This document shows, piece after piece, positions 31,285-39,202 of a DNA stretch of 64,000 bases. This stretch comes from VAYN01 sp963702075. Its GTDB lineage: Bacteria > Actinomycetota > Thermoleophilia > Solirubrobacterales > 70-9. The notes below the pieces were generated by a model. That model had not been told where the DNA came from, did not search any database, and saw only the letters and a program-made list of their open reading frames with translations. The position numbers and the translations under genes were made by a program. Positions within the stretch are counted from its first letter, which is position 1; each line of letters starts with the position of its first letter. The stretch covers positions 1,364,001 through 1,428,000 of the forward strand of contig OY969703.1 in assembly GCA_963702075.1 (NCBI GenBank). Reading direction: 5' to 3'.

Positions 31285-32362
31285 CCAGCTCGAGCAGCTC
31301 CGCGTGGGGGCGGTCCAGAAGCAGCTGCACCCTGCGGGGTGGCTGGTCGTCCTCGACCCAGGTGACGGTGCCGGGCCAGTAGGGGCTAGGGGGACGACCG
31401 GGGTGGTGGAAGGCGGTGGCGAAGACCCAGCTGCCGGTGTTGTGGAGGTGGCCGCCGCGGGGGAGCGTCCATTCGGGTTCGCTCGGCAGTGGGCCGCCGC
31501 GGTGGGTGTGGCCGGTGATCACGTGGACGTCGTCGATGCCGAGGCGGATGGCGGTCTCGCGGGTGGCGTCGAGGCCGCTACGAAAGATCGCCGGCGGGGT
31601 GACGTCGGGGTCGAAGTCGGCGTGCAGGAGTCTGTTGAGGCCGCGGATCGCGGTTGGAAAGCTGGCGGCGGCGGCACGGCCGCGCAAGGTCCGCGCCTTC
31701 TTCTCGCCGGCGAGGACCTCCCAGGCCTTCTCGCCCGGTCCATTGCGTCGCCGGCGCACCGGCAGCACCTGGGCCAGGCCGTAGGCGAAGCCGTAGAGCG
31801 GGCGCAGCACCCGCTCGTAGTCGGTCGGGGTCGCCCGCTGCGGCGGCTTGCGGAGGAAGCGCATCATCGTTGCCGCCGCGATGCACTCGGCTCGCGGCAG
31901 CGAGAGGTGGAGGTCGATGTAGTGGCCGTGGGTCGCGTAGACGTCGTCGCGTAGCCAGATGCCCGGGTAGGCGGGCTGCAGTCGCGCCGGCCCGAGCCAC
32001 TCGTCGATCATCGCCAGCGGGCCGGGCGCTGGCGCGTAGGGATGCTCAAGCCCCAGCGCCGGTTCACCGGCGATCGAGAGCCCGTCGAGTAGCGGCTCGG
32101 CGAGGCGGGCGTCGTGGTTGCCGGGGAGGAGCGTCACCTCGACGTCGCCCAGCGCCTCGCCCAGCTCTTCGAAGAAGGGGCGGCTGCGCTCCAGCGACGG
32201 CCCGAGCGGCAGGTTGCGCAGCTCGACCACGTCGCCGAGCAGCACCAGGCGGTCGGCGCCCGCGATCTCCTCGAAGAGGACCCGGCGGATCGCCGCGTCG
32301 CGGAGCACGTCCTCGTCGCTGGCGACGCCGAGGTGGAGGTCGGAGATGATCGCCGTCCGCAC
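31262..32362 (-). CDS. Calcineurin-like metallophosphoesterase
   Basis: 366 residues with all metal-binding motifs: ISDLHLG (residues 6-12), LLGDVVE, LPGNHDARL, ATHGHYID and TGHTHRG. Looks like a soluble phosphohydrolase distantly similar to LpxH-type enzymes, but this is not a lipid-A organism by its other genes, so the substrate is open. Overlaps the convergent dehalogenase-like gene by 23 bases. Confidence 0.87.
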   Translation of the reverse strand: MRTAIISDLHLGVASDEDVLRDAAIRRVLFEEIAGADRLVLLGDVVELRNLPLGPSLERSRPFFEELGEALGDVEVTLLPGNHDARLAEPLLDGLSIAGEPALGLEHPYAPAPGPLAMIDEWLGPARLQPAYPGIWLRDDVYATHGHYIDLHLSLPRAECIAAATMMRFLRKPPQRATPTDYERVLRPLYGFAYGLAQVLPVRRRRNGPGEKAWEVLAGEKKARTLRGRAAAASFPTAIRGLNRLLHADFDPDVTPPAIFRSGLDATRETAIRLGIDDVHVITGHTHRGGPLPSEPEWTLPRGGHLHNTGSWVFATAFHHPGRPPSPYWPGTVTWVEDDQPPRRVQLLLDRPHAELLELVSSASRR

Positions 32363-32419
32363 CCGCCCTTTCTATCGGACGGTGTTTGGCTGCCTGGCCA
32401 GTTTGGGTAACCTCCTCGG

Positions 32420-33334
32420 ATGCCGCAGTTCTCAGACGAGCAGATGGCCCCCGTCAACGGCGTCGAGCTCTGCTACCAGGAGATGGGCGATCCCGACGGC
32501 GAGCCGCTGATCCTGATCATGGGCCTGGCGACGCAGATGATTGCCTGGGACGAGGGGTTCTGCGGGATGCTGGCCGAGCGCGGCTACCGCGTCGTCCGCT
32601 TCGACAACCGCGACATCGGCCGCTCGAGCCGGGTCCGGGCGGAGGGCGTCCCGAACGTCGTCGACCTGCTCGTCGGCCGCGGTGAGCCCGCCTACCGGCT
32701 GCGCGACATGGCCGCGGACACCGTCGGGCTGATGGACCACCTCGGGATCGAATCCGCCCACGTCGTCGGCGCCTCGATGGGCGGGATGATCGCCCAGTGC
32801 ACGGCGATCGGCCATCGCGAGCGGGTGCGCTCGCTCTGCTCGATCATGTCGACGACCGGCAGCCGCCGCGTCGGCCACCCCAGCTACAAGACCTTCGGGC
32901 TCCTGCTCGGCAAACCGCCGCACCAGCGCGAGGCGGCGATCGAGCGCGTGATCAAGACCTTCAAGACGATCGGCTCGCCCGGCTACCCCTTCGAGGAGGA
33001 GCGGATCCGCGCGATCGCCGGCCGCTCCTTCGACCGCGGCCACAGCCAGGCCGGCATCGCCCGCCAGCTGCACGCGATCACCGGCTCCGGCGACCGCACC
33101 CACCAGCTGCGCAAGCTCCAACTCCCGGCTGTGGTCATCCACGGCAAGAGCGACATCCTCGTCAACCCCTCCGGCGGCCGCGCCACCGCCCGCGCCATCC
33201 CCAACGCCCGCCTGAAGATGGTCGAGGGCATGGGCCATGACCTGCCGAGAGCCCTCTGGCCCACCTTCGTCGAAGAGATCTCCTGCAACGCCGCCCGGGC
33301 GCCGCAGGAGAAGCCGGCCACCCAACCGGCTTGA
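32420..33334 (+). CDS. Alpha/beta hydrolase
   Basis: 304 residues. LIMGLATQMIAWDE forms the oxyanion loop, then RFDNRDIGRS, nucleophile elbow GASMGGMIAQ (Ser near 118), acid in HGKSDILVNP and His in EGMGHDLP. This set is typical of a broad esterase/lactonase-like subgroup. The substrate is not predictable. Divergent from the metallophosphoesterase gene. Confidence 0.87.
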   Translation: MPQFSDEQMAPVNGVELCYQEMGDPDGEPLILIMGLATQMIAWDEGFCGMLAERGYRVVRFDNRDIGRSSRVRAEGVPNVVDLLVGRGEPAYRLRDMAADTVGLMDHLGIESAHVVGASMGGMIAQCTAIGHRERVRSLCSIMSTTGSRRVGHPSYKTFGLLLGKPPHQREAAIERVIKTFKTIGSPGYPFEEERIRAIAGRSFDRGHSQAGIARQLHAITGSGDRTHQLRKLQLPAVVIHGKSDILVNPSGGRATARAIPNARLKMVEGMGHDLPRALWPTFVEEISCNAARAPQEKPATQPA

Positions 33335-33396
33335 ATCGCGAGTCCGTCTCAGCCGTCCCTATACGGGGGTCAAAGACAGACTCGCCGTCACAATGA

Positions 33397-33480
33397 TGCG
33401 GCTGAGAGGAGTCGAACCTCCACGGGCTCTCGCCCACACGGACCTGAACCGTGCGCGTCTACCAGTTCCGCCACAGCCGC
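33397..33480 (-). tRNA. tRNA-Leu (anticodon CAG)
   Basis: 84-base class II tRNA on the minus strand: acceptor GCGGCTG/CAGCCGC, anticodon loop TTCAGGT (CAG), long variable arm built on TGGGC/GCCCG and T arm GAGGTTCGACTCCTC. CCA is not encoded. Confidence 0.93.
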
Positions 33481-33596
33481 GCGGAGCAGGCAATTTACCG
33501 CTTGCGAGCCTCCCGCCCCTCGCCGCCCCAGCCAGTCTCCTGTGATCGACGTCTCGCGCCCACGCCCAACGGCTCGCTAAAATGCCCCGCATCCTC

Positions 33597-33669
33597 GCCG
33601 CTATCGTCTAGGGGACTAGGACGCCGGATTCTCAGTCCGGAAACCGGGGTTCGAATCCCCGTAGCGGTA
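33597..33669 (+). tRNA. tRNA-Glu (anticodon CTC), islet integration target
   Basis: 73-base cloverleaf: acceptor GCCGCTA/TAGCGGT (one G-T pair), anticodon stem CCGGA/TCCGG around loop TTCTCAG (CTC at 33631-33633), T arm CGGGGTTCGAATCCCCG. Its last 42 bases recur exactly at 35550-35591, which marks it as the attachment site of the islet that follows. Confidence 0.95.
33628..33669 (+). repeat. att direct repeat, left (inside tRNA-Glu)
   Basis: 42 bases identical to 35550-35591. It starts in the anticodon loop and ends at the tRNA 3' end; the flanking bases differ on both sides (g/a before, t/c after), so this is the full repeat. Confidence 0.92.
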
Positions 33670-33688
33670 TGACTCTTGGACGTCCCCT

Positions 33689-34540
33689 GTGGCGGCTATG
33701 GTCGTCAAAGGGATGGCGAATGACTTTGAGCGGGAGTGTTTCTTCATCGCTCCGATCGGCGAAGAGGGGTCCGAAGTGCGGAAGCGCTCTGACGGCGTGA
33801 GGGATTGGGTGGTCGGACCCGCGGCCCAGGCTAACGACCTCAAGACGGTTCGCGCCGATGAAGTAGGCGAGCCAGGGCAGATTACCTCGCAGGCGGTTCA
33901 GCACTGCCTCAAGGCCAAGGCGGCCGTGGCAGATTTGACGGGCGGTAACCCCAACGTCTACTACGAGCTGTCAGTGCGTCACGGTGCCCAGTTGCCTGTG
34001 GTTCTGATAGCCACGGAGGGCACGAAGCTCCCGTTCGACGTCAGCCAGTCTCGGGTGATTTTCTTCGATCACACCGATCTAACGAGCGCCGGCAAGGCTC
34101 GGGAAGAACTCCAAGAGCAGATTCAAGCATCGCTGGCTGGTACTCCTGACAACCCGATATCGGATGGGATGCGGCTCGCCGAGTTACAAGGGGGTAACGT
34201 CGAGGAGCAGACGCTCGCACTCGTCATGGATCGACTTCAACGGCTCGCAAGCGTTACGGAGAGCATCGACGCGCGTTTGCAAAATGCCCAATCCCGCGAG
34301 GTGATCGACAAGGCGGCTACGCGGGGCAGCATCGAACACGACCCGGAGCTGGTCGAAATTCGCGAAAGGCTTGAACGGGAAAGACTGCGACGTGAAGGGT
34401 CCGAAGGAGTTCCCGCACAGGCGAGTCGCCTTAGTGATACCGATTCGCCTGTACTCAAAGATGAGCACGACAAAATCGGCCGCAACGACCCCTGCTGGTG
34501 TGGGTCAGGCAAGAGGTACAAGAGGTGCCACGGCGCCTGA
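33689..34540 (+). CDS. SEC-C protein with nucleotide-hydrolase-like N-terminal domain
   Basis: Up to 283 residues. The N-terminal domain starts CFFIAPIGEEGSEVRKRSDG, followed by VRADEVGEPGQITSQAVQH, AVADLTGGNPNVYYELSVRH and FDVSQSRVIFFDHTDL. I know this as a widespread uncharacterised family whose pattern recalls nucleoside 2-deoxyribosyltransferase or TIR-like folds (conserved Glu in YYELSVRHG). A helical middle precedes a C-terminal SEC-C zinc motif NDPCWCGSGKRYKRCHG. Start is ambiguous: GTG 33689, ATG 33698 or ATG 33713. It begins 20-45 bases after tRNA-Glu and could be transcribed from the tRNA promoter. A defence or stress role is plausible but unproven. Confidence 0.75.
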   Translation: MAAMVVKGMANDFERECFFIAPIGEEGSEVRKRSDGVRDWVVGPAAQANDLKTVRADEVGEPGQITSQAVQHCLKAKAAVADLTGGNPNVYYELSVRHGAQLPVVLIATEGTKLPFDVSQSRVIFFDHTDLTSAGKAREELQEQIQASLAGTPDNPISDGMRLAELQGGNVEEQTLALVMDRLQRLASVTESIDARLQNAQSREVIDKAATRGSIEHDPELVEIRERLERERLRREGSEGVPAQASRLSDTDSPVLKDEHDKIGRNDPCWCGSGKRYKRCHGA

Positions 34541-34544
34541 GCCT

Positions 34545-34563
34545 CCCGGAGCATGTGTCCGGG
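34545..34563. terminator. Small hairpin between convergent islet genes
   Basis: CCCGGA and TCCGGG flank a 7-base loop, four bases after the SEC-C gene stop and before the convergent HEPN gene end. Short stem, no T-tract. Confidence 0.35.
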
Positions 34564-34641
34564 CGGCTTTGAGAATGACAGCGAAACCGCGGCCGCGCTG
34601 GTGCCCGGCGATCGCTGTGAATTCGTGGCGGATGGTTCGGC

Positions 34642-35016
34642 TCAGACCGCGAGCATCTGTTCGATTGCCGCGATGAACTCGGCGGCGCCTTTGACGAATT
34701 CGGCAGCTTCCTCAGGACTGGCCGGCGCGGCCTCGTAGTCGCCTTCCTCGCGAGCGTCCTTGGCGCGGCGGGCGAGGGCGCTGAGGCGCTGGTCGAACTC
34801 GCCGGGCGCGACGAAGACCTGGCTGAAGAGCGTCCAGGTGCCGCTGTGGGTCTTCGCGAACTCCCCTCGCTCTGAGAGAGCGGCTCGGGCTGCGTAAAGC
34901 ATCCCGTAGTAGGCAGCGCTGACTACAACAGCTGGATGCGCAGTCCCAAGGATGGCCTCGGCGTCCGCTAGGCGGTCGCGAGCCTGCTGCATGAACTCCT
35001 CCGAGCGGGGACTCAA
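34642..35016 (-). CDS. HEPN-domain toxin (HepT-like) of a HEPN/MNT pair
   Basis: 124 residues from a TTG that overlaps the MNT gene stop (TTGA); ATG at 34992 is an alternative start. All-helical HEPN domain with the signature AYYGMLYAARAALSERG and the R-x6-H nuclease motif in RGEFAKTH. HEPN proteins of this type are RNases or RNA-targeting toxins neutralised by the cognate MNT nucleotidyltransferase. Longer in-frame extensions upstream are rejected because they run through the MNT gene. Confidence 0.85.
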   Translation of the reverse strand: MSPRSEEFMQQARDRLADAEAILGTAHPAVVVSAAYYGMLYAARAALSERGEFAKTHSGTWTLFSQVFVAPGEFDQRLSALARRAKDAREEGDYEAAPASPEEAAEFVKGAAEFIAAIEQMLAV

Positions 35017-35402
35017 TCCAATGCGCTCCCGGCGAGGACAATCTTGTCGCGGTCGACCTCTTGGATGAAGAAGGACTCGATCGCGCGGCGACCTCTCAGC
35101 CACTCGGGGTCGTAGACGTGGACCGAGAATCTGAAAGGGCTCTCGTTCTCGGCGATTGCGGCTTGTTCGCTGAGATCGCCGGCGATTCGCCCATAGCGAT
35201 CACGGCCCCCGTCGGCGATCACGAGCAGGTCGACGTCGGATTCAGGGTGCGCCGTCCCGCGAGCGCGGGAGCCGTAGAGCCAGAGACCGCGCAGATCGCC
35301 GCCCACCTCGTTATCCAAGCGCGATGCGAAGCGCTCGACCACCCGGCGCTCGCTTTCGGTGAGCTCCGCTGCATTGAGCCGATCGACGGTTGCGTGCTCC
35401 AT
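35013..35402 (-). CDS. MNT-type nucleotidyltransferase antitoxin (MntA-like)
   Basis: 129 residues from ATG 35402. Minimal nucleotidyltransferase fold with GSRARG (residues 48-53) and the metal-binding D-x-D in ESDVDLLVI. In type VII toxin-antitoxin systems the MNT protein adds nucleotides to the HEPN toxin and silences it. The gene precedes the HEPN gene and overlaps it by four bases, the usual order of such pairs. It faces the right end of the islet. Confidence 0.87.
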   Translation of the reverse strand: MEHATVDRLNAAELTESERRVVERFASRLDNEVGGDLRGLWLYGSRARGTAHPESDVDLLVIADGGRDRYGRIAGDLSEQAAIAENESPFRFSVHVYDPEWLRGRRAIESFFIQEVDRDKIVLAGSALD

Positions 35403-35549
35403 GGCTTTCAAGGATAGGCCCGGGGCAGGCTGAGACGCCGAAAATCCATGTCCCGAAATATGTCCCCGACTCCACCGAACTGGATCGAACTCGACCACAT
35501 CAACTGGACGGAGAGAACCAGATCGAACGCAAATGGCTTCGCAGAGGCA

Positions 35550-35591
35550 ATTCTCAGTCCGGAAACCGGGGTTCGAATCCCCGTAGCGGTA
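35550..35591 (+). repeat. att direct repeat, right
   Basis: Exact 42-base copy of the tRNA-Glu 3' end, without the 5' half of a tRNA; it marks the right boundary of the islet. Confidence 0.92.
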
Positions 35592-35606
35592 CTCCCGAAG
35601 GGTGAG

Positions 35607-37649
35607 CTATCCGACCCTGCGCGTGCCGCCGAAAACCTCACTCAGCTGGTCGTTGACCGTTTCTCGCAGGACGTTCGAGAGGTCGTTCTCGATCGTCTGC
35701 TTGAACAGCACGAGCAGGGCGTCGATGATCGCGTCCTCCCAGCTGCTTCCGACATCCACCTCGATCGCTTCGTAGGTGAGCGCAAGGGTGGCCATCGTGG
35801 CGTCACAGATCGCCGCGGTGGTTTCAAACGGCTTCGTCGCGTAGGAGTAGGGCAGCGGCCCGACGTAGGGGATGTACCACTGTGCCGGGCCGGAGACAGG
35901 TCTCGCCACCGGAGTAATCATCTGCGCGGAGGCGTCGACGGTGACGCTGCTGATCTTCGCCGTCAAGGGCACATTGTGGAGGCTCTGAAAGGAGATCGTG
36001 CCAGCGGCCGAGATCTGTGGCGCAGAGCCGTACAGCCGCAGCGTCGTCGCCGCGCTCGGAACCACCGGCGCGACCGCGAGGGTGCGAAAGCCGCTGACCG
36101 CGAGCCTTTCGATCGTCAGTTCGCCCAGCACCACGTCGGTCATTTCCAGCGGGTCTGGCAGCTCGGCGACCCAGCCAGCCATGTGGGAGTCGATCGAGCT
36201 CAGCAGGTGGGTCCCGATCGACCCGCGCCAGTCGACGAAGGGCGCGTCCGGCGCCAGCGCCCTCGTGGCGCCGCCGATTTCGCTGCCAATCACGGTTTCG
36301 GCGACCGCTGGCTCGGCCGTCGAGCGCTTCGCGGCGGCGGCGGGCTCCGGTCGCTCTCGCTGGGCCGGTCCCTCGCTTTGCCCTGGTGACGGGTCGGGTC
36401 CGAGGTACGGCGCGACATCGTCGAAGAAGGCAGGCGGCACTCCCGGCGCGCTCGGTTCGGCGGCCTTTTCGGAGAGCGGAGGAGACGTTCCCGCGGGTCC
36501 CTCGGGCGGCCACCACTTGGTGGTGGCGAGGGGGAAGGGCTGGAAGAGAAAGTCGTCGTCGTCGAGCGGCGTCCCTTCCGGCCTGCGGCTGAGGAACCGG
36601 AAGCGTAGGTACTGCCAAAGGGGCCCCGGCTCCCCCAGCGGGACGAGGACGACGGCGGCGGGATCGCCTGGGAGGACGGAGGCGCGCAGGGCATCGGTGT
36701 CGACGCCCTGCGAGTCAATCCCCTGTGGCCGGTCCATGTACTCGACGGGAGCGTCCCAACTGACGCCGCCGCTGTCGCAGATGTCGTCGGCGATGCCGAA
36801 GAGACGCGTCGCCCGTCCCGGGTGGGGGTAACACTCGTGGCTCTGCCGGGCCAGGTAGACGACGAGCCGCTCGCCTTCGAGCTCGACCTCCGGCGGCTCG
36901 TACCAGGCAAAGCCGCCGTGTTGCTGGAACATGTAACGGACCGGGTGCTCGAGATCGGAGGCCGCCAGGCGTACCACCACCGTCTCGACATCGTTGGGGT
37001 GCTCGCCCTCGCCGGCGAGCAGGCTGATGCTGCCGTTCCAGCCCAGCATCGCCGTGTAGATCACGTCGACGTATTCGACCCCGGCGACCGTGTGGCACTG
37101 CACCCAGGCCCCCGTCGTTGGCTCCTGCCAGGCTCCGCGCAAGGTTCCCGCGGGGGGCGAGAGGATCGCCTCCGCGTAGGTGGAGGCGTCGCCGCCGAGC
37201 CAGGTCAGCGGGTTGTTCGGCGCCTGGTGATGGAACCAAGTCCCCTGCTGGGGCTTGTAGTTGGCGCTCTCGATCCAGCCGTAGGGCGGCATGAAGCGGG
37301 AGTCGGCCCGCCGCAGGACGAAGGCGCTGGTCGGCGTCAGGGCACCGTAGTGCGGCGAGGAGGTGGGCGCCCACCGCAGAGCCTCGACGGTCTGCTGGTC
37401 GAGGGAGACGCCGCGCCCCGCCAGCTCCTGCAGGCCCTGGGGCGTGCACAGCAGTTGGTCGGCGCTCGAGCCGGTGCCTTCGCCGAGCGCGGGGATGACG
37501 ATCGAGCCGTCCTCGGTCGAGACGAGGTCCGCACAGCGCAGCTGATCCTCGGGGTGACACGGGTACCACATCTCCTCGGAGTGCAGGCGGTAGACGGGCC
37601 TGAACCGCGCGACCAGGGCGGCGGGGTCGGCCCCCCTCTCGGCGTTCAC
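35607..37649 (-). CDS. Vps62-like (DUF946) protein with C-terminal lipid-binding-like region
   Basis: 680 residues, no signal peptide. The N-terminal 400 residues resemble Vps62/DUF946 proteins: RPVYRLHSEEMWYPCHPED, RRADSRFMPPYGWIES, repeated beta segments rich in Trp and Tyr, and a large late block around LWQYLRFRFLSRRPEG. A Pro/Ala-rich linker (about 410-460) leads to a C-terminal region (470-680) with beta strands and a terminal amphipathic helix (TIENDLSNVLRETVNDQL), similar in feel to the TULIP-like partner. ATG overlaps the TULIP gene stop (ATGA). Function in bacteria unknown; an association with lipids or membranes is inferred. Confidence 0.65.
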   Translation of the reverse strand: MNAERGADPAALVARFRPVYRLHSEEMWYPCHPEDQLRCADLVSTEDGSIVIPALGEGTGSSADQLLCTPQGLQELAGRGVSLDQQTVEALRWAPTSSPHYGALTPTSAFVLRRADSRFMPPYGWIESANYKPQQGTWFHHQAPNNPLTWLGGDASTYAEAILSPPAGTLRGAWQEPTTGAWVQCHTVAGVEYVDVIYTAMLGWNGSISLLAGEGEHPNDVETVVVRLAASDLEHPVRYMFQQHGGFAWYEPPEVELEGERLVVYLARQSHECYPHPGRATRLFGIADDICDSGGVSWDAPVEYMDRPQGIDSQGVDTDALRASVLPGDPAAVVLVPLGEPGPLWQYLRFRFLSRRPEGTPLDDDDFLFQPFPLATTKWWPPEGPAGTSPPLSEKAAEPSAPGVPPAFFDDVAPYLGPDPSPGQSEGPAQRERPEPAAAAKRSTAEPAVAETVIGSEIGGATRALAPDAPFVDWRGSIGTHLLSSIDSHMAGWVAELPDPLEMTDVVLGELTIERLAVSGFRTLAVAPVVPSAATTLRLYGSAPQISAAGTISFQSLHNVPLTAKISSVTVDASAQMITPVARPVSGPAQWYIPYVGPLPYSYATKPFETTAAICDATMATLALTYEAIEVDVGSSWEDAIIDALLVLFKQTIENDLSNVLRETVNDQLSEVFGGTRRVG

Positions 37650-39058
37650 GGCGATATCGGGACCGAGGGACGGCGGCTCCAGCCGTAGGAGGTGCTGGCG
37701 GACAGGGTCGGCACCGGTTGGAACGCCGCGACCGCGGTCACCGTGGCGAGGGGGACGTTTTCCGGGCCATCGATTTGGGAGAGCTGCAGGTGCTCGACCA
37801 CGAGCTGGTAGGCGGGCAGGTCGGCGAAGCTGAGCTGGATCGGCTTCAGCGTCGTCACGTGGATCGCGTATCCGCTCAGCGCTGCCGAGATGGCCGCGAC
37901 GACCGGCTGGAGGATCGCGTCGATGATCTCGCTCAGCAGCTTTTCCAGAATGCCGGGCAGGCCGGGGATGCTGATTGAGACATTGAGGTTGGAAATGCCC
38001 TCGATCACCAGAAAGATTTCCTCGTTGGCCCCCGACTGCCTCGCTTCCAGGCCGACGGTGACCTGTGCCGACCCCGAGAACGAGCCCCCGAAGGTGATGT
38101 TGGGCAGGCCGTTTGGGGTGTGCAAGGTAATGTGGGCGCCTCCCCCGATCCCGAGCGTGGCGCTGATCTCGTCCCCTGCGCCGGGCCTCAGTTCGAAGCT
38201 CGGGGAGAAGCCAACTTCGTATTCCCAGCTGAGGTTGACCGGGTCGTCGATCCCGCCCTGGCCGTGGGGAGCGGGAAGCTCGTTGCGGGCGACTGCGTTG
38301 AGGACGTTGGCGTCGGCGGCGGCAAACAGCGTCCCGCTTGGCCAGCTGGTTCCCGAGGCGGGGGGGACGACCGAGTTGAGGCCGGTGTACCCGAGCAGGA
38401 AGTCGTCGCCGCCCGCCGACTCCTCATTGATCACCGGCATCGTGAAGTTGACGCCGAGCAGCGAGATCGTCGGGATCTTGATGTGGTTGAGGACGTGTTC
38501 GTTCAGGTATTCGACGAGCAGGGGACCGACGAGGTTGGTGAGCAGTTTGGAGAGTTCCTGGTTGCCGGGGACCGTGAGCACCGGGTTGGAGAGCGCCAGG
38601 TGAAAGAGGTAGTCGCCCTCTCCGGGGTTGGCTTCGATTTCGACGCTGGCGCTGCAGGTGACCGAGGCCGTCACCGTTTCTTTGTGCCCTTTGATTTCGA
38701 GCTCGCACTGGACGGAGGAGCAGGTGGCAGTGAGGGAGCTCGCCGTCAGATCCGCGATTGCCTGCTCTACCGCCGCCGACGTGACGTTTGCCTCGGCGAA
38801 CTCGCGAGCGTGCGCGAGCACGATCTCGGTCGGTGCGAGCGTCACCGTGGGCGCCACTTGAAAATCGACTTCTGCCGAGCCGTCGGTGAAGTTGAACTTC
38901 TGCTTGAAGACACTGCCGCAGGTCCCGTAGAAGGCGGCAATCGTCGCGTTCAGGGTGGCGATGTCACCGCCCGCCGCAACATCGAAGACCGGTGCCGCCC
39001 CCTTGGGTGAAGCCCCCCGCTGCCCGCTGCTCCTAGGTCCGCTTCCCTGATCTCCCAT
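37646..39058 (-). CDS. TULIP-like (P47-type) lipid-binding-domain protein
   Basis: 470 residues, no classical signal peptide. Two long beta-rich halves with amphipathic strands and helices of the pattern seen in tubular lipid-binding (TULIP/P47/BPI-like) proteins: FDVAAGGDIATLNATIAAFY at the start, PLLVEYLNEHVLNHIKIP, LLGVNFTMPVINEES and, later, EKLLSEIIDAILQPVVAAI. The assignment is by pattern, not by exact motif. GAGGAGG five bases before the ATG is a strong ribosome-binding site. Co-transcribed with the Vps62-like gene. Clostridial P47 proteins, the nearest bacterial TULIPs, accompany toxin gene clusters; a comparable partner role here is speculative. Confidence 0.55.
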   Translation of the reverse strand: MGDQGSGPRSSGQRGASPKGAAPVFDVAAGGDIATLNATIAAFYGTCGSVFKQKFNFTDGSAEVDFQVAPTVTLAPTEIVLAHAREFAEANVTSAAVEQAIADLTASSLTATCSSVQCELEIKGHKETVTASVTCSASVEIEANPGEGDYLFHLALSNPVLTVPGNQELSKLLTNLVGPLLVEYLNEHVLNHIKIPTISLLGVNFTMPVINEESAGGDDFLLGYTGLNSVVPPASGTSWPSGTLFAAADANVLNAVARNELPAPHGQGGIDDPVNLSWEYEVGFSPSFELRPGAGDEISATLGIGGGAHITLHTPNGLPNITFGGSFSGSAQVTVGLEARQSGANEEIFLVIEGISNLNVSISIPGLPGILEKLLSEIIDAILQPVVAAISAALSGYAIHVTTLKPIQLSFADLPAYQLVVEHLQLSQIDGPENVPLATVTAVAAFQPVPTLSASTSYGWSRRPSVPISP

Positions 39059-39202
39059 GACGCCTCCTCAGTTCGGTCTATAAAAAGGAACCCTCCATAA
39101 ATCAGACGATGCATATCGCACTACCCAATATTCGGTAGAACGAACACGGCGTCGCGGCTTGCAGAGCAAGCTCCACCTAGATGGTGGCTCAGCCCCAGAG
39201 CT

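Larger units (their letters stand above)
33628..35591. mobile_element. Integrase-less genomic islet in tRNA-Glu
   Basis: Bounded by 42-bp perfect direct repeats (33628-33669 and 35550-35591) that equal the tRNA-Glu 3' part from the anticodon loop onward, the classic attL/attR arrangement of tyrosine-integrase elements. About 1.9 kb. Contains a SEC-C protein gene and a HEPN/MNT pair. The first gene looks less GC-rich than the flanks. No integrase, excisionase or replication gene is visible, so it is a remnant or relies on an integrase supplied from elsewhere. Confidence 0.85.

Noticed and set aside
34642..35103. Longer HEPN frame starting at 35103
   Set aside because: The first 29 residues are the MNT gene read in another frame; homologues start at or after the TTG at 35016.
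35403..35549. Integrase remnant near the right att site
   Set aside because: Neither strand shows a tyrosine-recombinase motif in this short stretch; the islet has no visible integrase.
35408..35641. Minus-strand frame containing GIRTPVSGL, and a similar frame at 33632-33904
   Set aside because: These peptides are translations of the tRNA-Glu 3' sequence and its att copy, a well-known source of false genes.
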